Shown here piece by piece: positions 1 through 6,352 of a stretch of 11,531 nucleotides of DNA. A model generated the notes under the pieces. It was not told where the DNA came from. It saw only the letters and a list, made by a program, of their open reading frames with translations, and did not search any database. Source of the stretch: Actinomycetospora sp. (GTDB lineage: Bacteria > Actinomycetota > Actinomycetes > Mycobacteriales > Pseudonocardiaceae); the NCBI GenBank assembly GCA_025925615.1, contig JAICLN010000092.1, positions 1 through 11,531 on the forward strand, given 5' to 3'. Each line of letters starts with the position of its first letter. Position 1 is the first letter of the stretch. The translations under genes and the position numbers were made by a program.

Positions 1-321
1 GACGACGAGCATGGTCGGTGGCAGCGAGCCGTCGACGAGGTCTTTGGGCGACGCGGCCCGCGTCAGCGCGGGCAGGGTGCGGGCGAGGCCGCCGAACACC
101 GCGTCCTGCAGGCCCGGGGCGATGAGCCGCATGTCGATGACGGGGTAGAACGCCACGGTCGCGGCGGGCGGCGGTGTCGGGGCGCGGCCCGGGAGGGTGG
201 CGCCGGGCAGAGTCGCACCAGGAAGGCAGGCGAGGGCCGCCGTCGTGCCCACGACCACCACGAGCAGGACCAGCGCGCCCACCACGCCGACCGTGCCGAG
301 CGCGATCCGGGCCAGGGTCAC
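1..321 (-). CDS. Membrane-anchored or exported protein of unknown function (5' part only)
   Basis: A reading frame opens with GTG at 321 and stays open for 107 codons to the window edge, so the C-terminal part is missing. The product starts with a short basic stretch followed by one strongly hydrophobic segment (about residues 6-31, rich in Val, Leu and Ala). This looks like a signal peptide or N-terminal anchor. It is followed by a Pro/Ala/Gly linker carrying a doubled LPGAT motif (residues 33-43) and PTPPP. The mature part begins near VAFYPVIDMRLIAPG (residues 56-70). Cys32 directly follows the hydrophobic segment (ALAC), but this is a poor match to a lipobox because the -3 position is Ala. 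I recognise no family. The start is uncertain: GGA abuts the GTG and no well-spaced ribosome binding site is visible. It lies downstream of the GT39 gene on the same strand but is separated from it by two large hairpins, so co-transcription is doubtful. Confidence 0.65.
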   Translation of the reverse strand, partial: MTLARIALGTVGVVGALVLLVVVVGTTAALACLPGATLPGATLPGRAPTPPPAATVAFYPVIDMRLIAPGLQDAVFGGLARTLPALTRAASPKDLVDGSLPPTMLVV

Positions 322-362
322 TCCGCGATCATGCCCGAGGTGCGTTCCTGGGGCGGGGCTCG

Positions 363-410
363 CCGAGTGGACCGTCAGGGCTGGCGGCGCAGCCATGGGA
401 GTCCACTCGG
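363..410. repeat. 48-nt hairpin, copy 1
   Basis: Outer arms ccgagtggac (363-372) and gtccactcgg (401-410) are perfect 10-bp complements. The inner arms ggctg and cagcc close a six-base gcggcg loop. Between outer and inner stems this copy pairs only in part: cgtcag faces atggga, giving three pairs including a G-T, with the outer two positions mismatched. It may act as a factor-dependent terminator or mRNA 3'-end stabiliser for the upstream GT39 gene. No T-tract follows on either strand. Confidence 0.8.
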
Positions 411-434
411 GGCCCGCGACGACCACGGTGCTCG

Positions 435-482
435 CCGAGTGGACTCTCAGGGCTGGCGGCGCAGCCATGGGAGTCCACTCGG
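435..482. repeat. 48-nt hairpin, copy 2 (nearly full-length stem)
   Basis: The outer arms ccgagtggac (435-444) and gtccactcgg (473-482) match copy 1. Here the middle section tctca pairs with tggga (one G-T), and the inner ggctg pairs with cagcc around gcggcg. The whole 48-nt element therefore folds into about 20 base pairs interrupted by a single G/A mismatch. It begins 21 bp beyond the GT39 stop codon, the usual place for a transcription terminator or 3' stabilising stem of that gene. No T-run follows on the minus strand, so it is not a classical intrinsic terminator. The fact that copy 2 pairs better than copy 1 suggests selection on the structure or decay of copy 1. Confidence 0.8.
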
Positions 483-502
483 GCCCGTGATGACCACGGC
501 GC

Positions 503-2488
503 TCAGGGGCGAGGGGCGGCCGTCAGGTCGTAGACGGTCTCGGCGCCGACGCGGGTCGGGGTGTAGTGCGCCTGCACCCAGGACTGGATCGGGGCGAGCG
601 CCGCGCCGCGCCCACCGAAGCCGCCGAAGCCCCGCCCACCGGCGGCACCTGTCGTCGTCGGGGTGACGTAGTAGCGGACGAGGTGGCCGGAGACGTCGGC
701 CTGGAACTGCGGCAGCGTCGGCGTCGGGTCGGAGCCGGAGAACCCGCCCAGGCCCATCACGGCGGTGTCGCTGGCGAGCTCGAGACCGGCCGCGGCCATC
801 GTCGTCGGGGTCGCGGCCGCCCACTGCGTGCCCGCGCCGCGCAGCAGCGCCACGACCTGCGGGTCGGTCCCGCGGCCGTCGAAGCCGCCTCCGAAGCCGC
901 CGGGACCGCCCGCCCCGGGTCGGCCTCCGCGGTTCTGACTCGCCCGCCCCGCGAAGCGGGCGCCGCCCTGGTCGCGGACCGTGGGGCCGGCGCTCGCCTC
1001 GGTCCCGGCGTGGGGGGTGACGACCGTGTCGACGGCGTAGGCGCTCGCCCCGCCGAGGGTCGCGACGAGTCCGAGGACCAAGGCGCCGACCACACCCGCG
1101 CGCCGGGCGAGCACCGTCGGCACCACGATCAGCAGCGCGGCCAGGACCCCCGCGGCGAGCACCGTCCCGGGCAGCCACGGCAGGAACGTCGGGCTGCGCC
1201 GGAGCAGCACGGCCGACCAGACCGCGGTCCCGAGGACGCCCACCGCGGCCGTGATCCGGGCCGCCGCGTCGCCCCGCCGGACCCACGCCTCCCGGGCGCC
1301 GATCGCGACGAGCGCGGCGATCGGCGGAGCCATGACGATCGTGTAGTACGAGTGGACGATCCCCTCCATGAAGGAGAAGACCGCGCCGCTGACGACGAGC
1401 CAGCCGCCCCACAGGAGCGCGGCCGCCCGCAGGCGGTCACCGGCCGGGGCCTGCCGGGACACCCAGAGCAGGGCGACCAGCGCGAGCAGCGCCGCCGGGA
1501 GGAGCCACGCGATCTGACCGCCGAACTCGGCGGAGAACATCCGCCCGAACCCGGCCTGGCCCCCGAACCCCGCGAAGCCCCCCGGCGCCCCACCCCGACC
1601 CGGTCCGCCGCCGGGACCGCCCGGACCGCCACCCGAGCGGCCGACGATGCGCGAGAGCCCGTTGTAGCCGACGGAGAGCTGCAGGAGCGAGTTGTCGGTC
1701 GACCCGCCGATCCAGGGCCGGGACGAGGCCGGCCACTCCTCGACGAGCGCGAGGAACCACCCGGCGCCCACCACGATGCCGACCAGGCCCGCGACCAGCT
1801 GCCCGATCCGGCGCCGCCACGGCACGCCGGCCGCCACCAGGTACACGAGCGCGAAGGCCGGGACGGCGAGCATCGCCACGCCCATCTTCGCGAGGAAGCC
1901 GAGCCCGACGAGCGCCCCGCACGCCACGAGCCACCAGGTCCCGGCCCGCCGCGCCGCCGCGTCGACCGCCCGCACGAGCGCGTACGCCGCCGCGACCAGC
2001 AGGAACGTCAGCATCGGGTCGGGGTCGTCGAACCGGAACATGATCACCGCGACGGGCGTGAGCGCCAGGACCACCCCGGCGACGAGGGCCGCGCCCGGCC
2101 CGGACCAGCGCCGGACCGTGAGGACCAGCAGCGCCACCGTCGCGATCCCGAGCACCGCCTGCGGGATCAGCATCGACCAGCTCGAGAACCCGAACAGGTT
2201 CGCCCCCAGCCCCATCCACCAGTTGTCGGCCGGGGGCTTGTCGACGGTGATGAACCCGGGGGCGTCGACCGCGGCGAACAGCCAGGCCATCGGGTTGCGG
2301 GTGGAGGCCTGGACCGCGGCGGCGTAGAAGGCGTTCGCGTCCCCGTTCGCGCCGACGTCCCAGAGGTCGACGAGGCCGGCGAGCACGAGGACGCCGAGGA
2401 AGCCGGGCCGGAACCAGCGGGCGGTGGTTCGGGGTTCCGGCCCCGATGCGGGGTCGGCGGGCGGCGCCGTGATGACGGAGGTGGTCAC
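503..2488 (-). CDS. GT39-family polyprenyl-phosphate-sugar glycosyltransferase, integral membrane
   Basis: This 661-residue protein looks like the actinobacterial branch of glycosyltransferase family 39 (PMT/ArnT-like). Such enzymes move a sugar from a polyprenyl-phosphate carrier to an acceptor on the outer face of the membrane. Seen here: GDANAFYAAAVQAS (residues 49-62), whose acidic residue sits where the catalytic Asp of the family's first outer loop is expected; VDKPP (82-86), a family hallmark; FRFDDPDP (151-158); and HSYYT (379-383). About ten to twelve hydrophobic segments fill residues 28-480, followed by an extracytoplasmic tail (about 490-661). Three glycine-rich stretches (285-314, 518-538, 615-628) interrupt the protein, and such insertions are common in this branch. 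The GTG start is the first possible codon after an in-frame stop. A gaggaa motif lies about 20 bases upstream, too far for a normal ribosome binding site. Acceptor and donor cannot be read from sequence. The gene lies 116 bp downstream of the TspO-like gene. Confidence 0.88.
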   Translation of the reverse strand: MTTSVITAPPADPASGPEPRTTARWFRPGFLGVLVLAGLVDLWDVGANGDANAFYAAAVQASTRNPMAWLFAAVDAPGFITVDKPPADNWWMGLGANLFGFSSWSMLIPQAVLGIATVALLVLTVRRWSGPGAALVAGVVLALTPVAVIMFRFDDPDPMLTFLLVAAAYALVRAVDAAARRAGTWWLVACGALVGLGFLAKMGVAMLAVPAFALVYLVAAGVPWRRRIGQLVAGLVGIVVGAGWFLALVEEWPASSRPWIGGSTDNSLLQLSVGYNGLSRIVGRSGGGPGGPGGGPGRGGAPGGFAGFGGQAGFGRMFSAEFGGQIAWLLPAALLALVALLWVSRQAPAGDRLRAAALLWGGWLVVSGAVFSFMEGIVHSYYTIVMAPPIAALVAIGAREAWVRRGDAAARITAAVGVLGTAVWSAVLLRRSPTFLPWLPGTVLAAGVLAALLIVVPTVLARRAGVVGALVLGLVATLGGASAYAVDTVVTPHAGTEASAGPTVRDQGGARFAGRASQNRGGRPGAGGPGGFGGGFDGRGTDPQVVALLRGAGTQWAAATPTTMAAAGLELASDTAVMGLGGFSGSDPTPTLPQFQADVSGHLVRYYVTPTTTGAAGGRGFGGFGGRGAALAPIQSWVQAHYTPTRVGAETVYDLTAAPRP

Positions 2489-2604
2489 GGTGCCCGACGA
2501 TCAGCCGGGTTCCTCACCGCGCGCTGGGCATCTGCTGTGCCCCGGCTGTGCGGATGTCGAGCGGTGTGGGAGCCGGGTGTGGGGCCGGCGGTGAGCGGTC
2601 GCGG

Positions 2605-3417
2605 TCAGCCGAAGGCCGCCGCGAGCGGTGCCGGGGACCCGACCAGCCGCCGCACCAGGGCGGCCACGACGAGCAGCGCCCCGACGACCGCGGTGACCGC
2701 CACGGCGACCCCGGGACCGGCGACGACGACGCCTCCGAACGCCCACAGCACGGCGGCCGCGTACGCCGCGGGCGCCGGTCCGACGCCGGTCACGAGGGCG
2801 GCGATGACGCCCGTGACGACGAGCGCCACCGCTCCGGCCAGCACGGCCACCGGACCCTCCCCCGGTAGCCCGACCCAGCGGCCGGTCGCGGCGGTGCCCA
2901 CCACGGTCGCCACGCTGACCCAGCCCGTGTAGAGCGCGAGCGGCCCGTGCAGCGTCCACCGGTCGGCCGGCGACGCGGGCCCGCGTCCGCGCGGGGCGAG
3001 CCGGGACACCGCCACGGCCAGGCACACGAGCAGCGCGACGATCGCCACCTCGGCCCACCCGACGAGCCGTGCCGAGAACAGCGCGATCCAGCCCGCGTTG
3101 GCGCACGCGGCCCCGACGAGCCACCACCCCGTGGCCCGGTGCTCGGGCCGGCCCCACTGCGAGGGCAGGGCCTGGCGCACGGCGAGCACGAGGACCCCGA
3201 GGTAGATCGGCCCCCAGATCGCGAAGGCGCCGGGCGCGGGGACGATCGGCGTCGAGTAGGTGGCGGAGACCACGCCGATCGGCTCGCCGAGCAGGCCCGA
3301 CCCGCCGATCCCGCCGACGACGAGCTGGGCGACGGCGGTGAGCAGCACCGTCACGGCCCGGGCGGCGTCGAGGCCGGTGGCGACCGACCGCCCGTGTCCG
3401 GTCACCGTCGGCGTCAT
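2605..3417 (-). CDS. TspO/MBR-like (tryptophan-rich sensory protein family) membrane protein, long form
   Basis: A 270-residue, very hydrophobic protein with about seven or eight membrane segments. The most telling stretches are PAPGAFAIWGPIYLG (residues 61-75), ALPSQ (83-87), GWWLVGAACANAGWIALF (97-114) and LYTGWVSVATVV (162-173). These resemble the P..F..W..Y and N/W-containing helices of TspO/MBR-like proteins usually annotated as tryptophan-rich sensory protein. Classical TspO has five helices and about 160 residues, so this belongs to the longer bacterial relatives whose ligand is not established. Porphyrin or tetrapyrrole binding should not be assumed. Start: ATG at 3417 is preceded in frame by GTG at 3420, and a gaggagg motif lies about 14 bases upstream, making either codon possible. 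The gene diverges from the lysozyme-like gene at 3521 and could be co-transcribed with the GT39 gene. Confidence 0.75.
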   Translation of the reverse strand: MTPTVTGHGRSVATGLDAARAVTVLLTAVAQLVVGGIGGSGLLGEPIGVVSATYSTPIVPAPGAFAIWGPIYLGVLVLAVRQALPSQWGRPEHRATGWWLVGAACANAGWIALFSARLVGWAEVAIVALLVCLAVAVSRLAPRGRGPASPADRWTLHGPLALYTGWVSVATVVGTAATGRWVGLPGEGPVAVLAGAVALVVTGVIAALVTGVGPAPAAYAAAVLWAFGGVVVAGPGVAVAVTAVVGALLVVAALVRRLVGSPAPLAAAFG

Positions 3418-3520
3418 CACCCCGACGTGCCCCTCCTCATCCGGGTCGAAACGGACGCGGCTGGAAGACTGACACCACCGAGTGCGAGGACGACCCGGCG
3501 CGGGCGAGGTGACCACGACG

Positions 3521-4441
3521 ATGCGAGGCCCCGGACCGGGCCGTCCCGGCCCCGAGTGGGCCCGGGACTCGATCCGTCGACTGTCGGCCGGCCGGGGGGC
3601 CGTGGCCCGGAGCTGGCGCGACCGGCCGCGCCGGCTGCTCCCGGTGGCCCTCGGCCTCGTGGTGGTCCTGGCGCTCGTCGGCGTCGTCGTCGTGATCGTG
3701 AACGGGGTGACCGCCGTGGTCGCGAGCCCGCAGTGCACCGTCACCGCGCCCCCGAACTCCCCCGGCCTCCGCCCGACGTGGAGCGGCTCGGTCGAGCAGA
3801 TGGACAACGCGGCCACCATCGCCGGGGTCGGGCGCAAGCTCGGTGCCCCCGACCGGGCCGTGACCATCGCGCTCGCCACCGCCATCCAGGAGTCCGGGCT
3901 CGCGAACCTCTCGGGCGGGGACCGCGACTCGGTGGGGCTCTTCCAGCAGCGCCCGAGCCAGGGCTGGGGCACCGAGGCGCAGCTGACGAACACCGTGACC
4001 TCGACGACCAAGTTCTACGAAGCGCTGCTCACGACCCCGGGCTGGGCGGCCATGGACGTCACCGAGGCCGCCCAGCGCGTGCAGCGCAGCGGGTTCCCGG
4101 AGGCATACGCCGACCACGAGCCCGAGGCGCGCACCCTCGCCCTCGCCTTCCTCGGCGAGGCCCCCGGTGGGCTGACGTGCACCGACCTCGACCTCTCCGA
4201 GCCGCCCCGGGAGACGGTCGCCGGGCTCGCCACCTCCGAGCTCGGCAACGCCCGCCTCTCCGGGCGCCAGACCCCGGAGGCGGGGTGGGCGATCGCGTCG
4301 TGGCTGGTCGGGCACGCGACCCGGCTGGCCCTCGACCGCGTCGCCTACGACGGAAGGACGTGGACGGCGCAGTCGGGCACGTGGACCAGGACCGGCCCCG
4401 CGGACGCGACGCTGGCGCTGCACCGGGCCGGTACGCCCTAA
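3521..4441 (+). CDS. Membrane-anchored lysozyme/transglycosylase-like protein
   Basis: From ATG 3521 the product has 306 residues: a basic cytoplasmic N-terminus (1-38), one membrane helix (about 39-61), and an extracytoplasmic domain. In that domain AIQESGLANLSGGDRDSVGLF (starting at 121, shown only to Phe141) continues as QQRPSQGWG (142-150). The Glu-Ser in IQESG followed by G-LFQQRPS resembles the E-S...GLFQ core of soluble lytic transglycosylase folds. Glu124 would be the catalytic acid. Actinobacterial proteins of this type are often labelled hypothetical or, wrongly, heavy metal transporter. Cys72 and Cys220 may form a disulfide. Earlier in-frame starts exist at GTG 3482 and GTG 3509. 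I prefer 3521 because gcgagg lies 11 bases upstream. The TAA stop overlaps the stop of the convergent lactate permease gene. Enzyme activity is inferred, not shown. Confidence 0.72.
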   Translation: MRGPGPGRPGPEWARDSIRRLSAGRGAVARSWRDRPRRLLPVALGLVVVLALVGVVVVIVNGVTAVVASPQCTVTAPPNSPGLRPTWSGSVEQMDNAATIAGVGRKLGAPDRAVTIALATAIQESGLANLSGGDRDSVGLFQQRPSQGWGTEAQLTNTVTSTTKFYEALLTTPGWAAMDVTEAAQRVQRSGFPEAYADHEPEARTLALAFLGEAPGGLTCTDLDLSEPPRETVAGLATSELGNARLSGRQTPEAGWAIASWLVGHATRLALDRVAYDGRTWTAQSGTWTRTGPADATLALHRAGTP

Positions 4442-6144
4442 CCCGGCAGCATCCAGCCCAGCACCGGCGTGGACTGCAGGTAGACCAGCACGCACATCCC
4501 GGCCAGGAAGACCACGCTCCAGAGGAGCACCCGGCGGAAGATCTCTCCCTCGCGCCCGGCCATCCCGACGGCCGCCGCGGCGATCGCGAGGTTCTGCGGC
4601 GAGATCATCTTCCCGAGGACGCCTCCCGAGGAGTTCGCGGACGCGAGCAGCACCGGGTCCAGGCCGGACTTCTGGGCCGCCGCGACCTGCAGAGCGCCGA
4701 ACAACGAGTTCGACGACGTGTCCGATCCCGTGACGGCGGTCCCCAGCCAGCCCAGCACCGGGGAGAGCACGGCGAAGAACCCGCCCGTCGCGGCGAGCCA
4801 CTGCCCGATCGTGATGGTCTGACCCGAGAGGTTCATGACGTAGGCCAGCGCCAGGACGAGCATCACCGTGGCGATGGCGGAGCGCAGCTCGCTCAGGGTC
4901 TCGCCGTAGGCCCGCAGCGCGTCCCCGGGACGGACCGCCAGGACCACGGCCGTCAGGATCCCGGCGATGAGCAGGATCGTCCCCGCCGCAGCGAGCCAGT
5001 TGAACGTGAACGTCGTCGACGAGGCCTGCGCCCCCGACGGCGAGCGCACGTCGAGCCCCGGCCAGCGGAACTTCTCGGTGACCGCGCTGAGGGCCTTCGT
5101 GATCGGCGGGATCTGCTGCACGGAGAACAGCACGATGATGATCACGTAGGGCATGTAGGCGAGCACGACGTCGCGCCGCGAGTCGTGAGCGTGGTCGTCG
5201 TGCCCGACGTCGGGGTGCCCGCCGGGTCCGTCGGGACCGGCGCCGCCCGTCGTCGTGCCCGCACCCGGCGTCGGGTCCCCGCCCCCGCCGGCGGGCACCG
5301 CGACCGGGGTCGCGCTCGACGCGCCGGTCCGGGCGCGCACCAGCAGCACCACGGCCCCGGCGGAGACGAGGGCGGCGATGATGTCGGTCAGCGGCACCGA
5401 GAGGTAGTTGGACACCGCGAACTGGGCGAGCCCGAAGGTCAGACCGCCGGTCAGTGCCACGGGCCAGGTGTCCCGGAGGCCCCGGGCCCCGTCGACCAGC
5501 GCCACCAGCACGAACGGCACGAACACGGCGAGGACCGGCGTCTGGCGCCCGACCACCGCCCCCAGCGCGTCCTCGGGCAGGTTGGTCACCTGGGCCAGCG
5601 TCGTGATCGGGACCGCGATCGCGCCGAAGGCCACCGGGGCGGTGTTCGCCACCAGCGCGACGACCGCGGCCTTGAGCGGCTTGAAGCCCACCCCGATGAG
5701 CATGATGGTGCAGATCGCCACCGGCGCACCGAAGCCGGCGAGGGCCTCGAGCAGGGCGCCGAACGAGAAGGCGATGATCACCGCCTGGACCCGCTGGTCC
5801 GGCGACACCGAGCCGAACGACCGCCGGAGCACGTCGAAGTGCCCGCTCCGCACCGTCATCCGGTAGATCCACAAGGCGTTGATGACGATCCAGAGGATCG
5901 GGAAGAACCCGAAGGCCGCGCCCTCGGTCCCCGACAGGGCGGCCTGACCCACCGGCATCCCGTAGACGACCACCGCGACGACGAGCGCCACCACCAGGGC
6001 GATGAGCGACGCGAGCCACGCGCGCACGCGCAGCCCCCCGAGCAGGACGAAGAGCACGAGCAACGGCAGCGCGGCCACCAGCGAGCTCCAGGCCAGGGAC
6101 CCGAGCACCGGTGCGTACTGCTGGACGTATCCCGCTGGTTCCAT
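4438..6144 (-). CDS. lldP: L-lactate permease (LctP family)
   Basis: A 568-residue polytopic transporter of the lactate permease family, which imports L-lactate (often D-lactate or glycolate too) with protons. Family hallmarks seen: FSFGALLEALAGFGAPVAI (127-144 region), VANTAPVAFGAIAVPI (165-180), GSDTSSNSLFGALQ (473-486) and SSGGVLGKMISPQNLAIAAA (505-524). Length is typical (about 550). Residues 273-325 form a Gly/Pro/Thr-rich loop between membrane segments, ending in a His/Asp cluster (HPDVGHDDHAHD, 310-321). The ATG at 6144 has a good ribosome binding site, ggagg, seven bases upstream. No lactate dehydrogenase or LutABC gene is visible beside it. Its upstream spacer holds an inverted repeat that may be an operator. 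The stop codon overlaps that of the convergent lysozyme-like gene. Confidence 0.93.
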   Translation of the reverse strand: MEPAGYVQQYAPVLGSLAWSSLVAALPLLVLFVLLGGLRVRAWLASLIALVVALVVAVVVYGMPVGQAALSGTEGAAFGFFPILWIVINALWIYRMTVRSGHFDVLRRSFGSVSPDQRVQAVIIAFSFGALLEALAGFGAPVAICTIMLIGVGFKPLKAAVVALVANTAPVAFGAIAVPITTLAQVTNLPEDALGAVVGRQTPVLAVFVPFVLVALVDGARGLRDTWPVALTGGLTFGLAQFAVSNYLSVPLTDIIAALVSAGAVVLLVRARTGASSATPVAVPAGGGGDPTPGAGTTTGGAGPDGPGGHPDVGHDDHAHDSRRDVVLAYMPYVIIIVLFSVQQIPPITKALSAVTEKFRWPGLDVRSPSGAQASSTTFTFNWLAAAGTILLIAGILTAVVLAVRPGDALRAYGETLSELRSAIATVMLVLALAYVMNLSGQTITIGQWLAATGGFFAVLSPVLGWLGTAVTGSDTSSNSLFGALQVAAAQKSGLDPVLLASANSSGGVLGKMISPQNLAIAAAAVGMAGREGEIFRRVLLWSVVFLAGMCVLVYLQSTPVLGWMLPG

Positions 6145-6186
6145 CGCCGGGCCTCCGGGGTCCTCGGTGCGCTGTCCGTGCCTGGT

Positions 6187-6219
6187 GTGACGTGAGCGGC
6201 ATCCTCACCCACACGTCAC
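6187..6219. promoter_or_regulatory. Inverted repeat in the lactate permease / peptide transporter divergent spacer
   Basis: The arms gtgacgtg (6187-6194) and cacgtcac (6212-6219) are perfect 8-bp complements around a 17-bp centre. A nested gtgag / ctcac pair (6192-6196, 6204-6208) lies inside. It sits 43 bp upstream of the permease start and about 130 bp upstream of the peptide transporter start. That fits a dimeric repressor or activator site controlling one or both genes. It does not match the TGTGA-N6-TCACA form expected for a CRP/GlxR site. The regulator is unknown. Confidence 0.4.
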
Positions 6220-6352
6220 GTCGCGTCGAGCGGGGTTCAACTCTCCGGAAGCAGACCCGAGCGGGTGATCCGTGCCGTGGCCACCCACGGACAGTGACAT
6301 TTCGGCGACGGGCACTGGTGCGGACCTCTTGGATGGGCCACTCTGTGCGCCC

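Larger units (their letters stand above)
358..502. repeat. Two tandem copies of a 72-bp unit, each holding a hairpin
   Basis: Two near-identical 72-bp units follow each other (about 358-429 and 430-501). They share the segment from ctcgccgagtggac through the hairpin to gaccacgg. Differences are few: the left arm reads accgtcag in unit 1 and actctcag in unit 2, unit 1 has one extra g after the right arm, and there are scattered changes in the tail. The pair fills the spacer between the GT39 stop codon (503-505) and the next minus-strand gene. The duplication could be a local tandem duplication or two insertions of a dispersed palindromic element. Confidence 0.85.

Noticed and set aside
2572..2589. 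gccgg / ccggc short hairpin after the TspO-like stop codon
   Set aside because: A 5-bp stem with an eight-base loop and no T-run is expected by chance in such GC-rich sequence.
566..2932. A 788-residue open frame on the plus strand opposite the GT39 and TspO-like genes
   Set aside because: Composition is Arg/Gly/Asp/Pro-rich with no hydrophobic or domain pattern, as expected for an antisense shadow in very GC-rich DNA. The minus-strand frames encode clear membrane proteins.
2947..6195. A 1082-residue open frame on the plus strand
   Set aside because: It crosses a TspO-like gene, the lysozyme-like gene and the lactate permease in a non-coding frame, and its product is low-complexity His/Arg/Asp/Gly. 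It is a GC artefact.
6235..6240. ttgaac on the minus strand as a -35 box for the lactate permease
   Set aside because: No TANNNT element occurs 16-18 bases downstream, so a promoter could not be supported.
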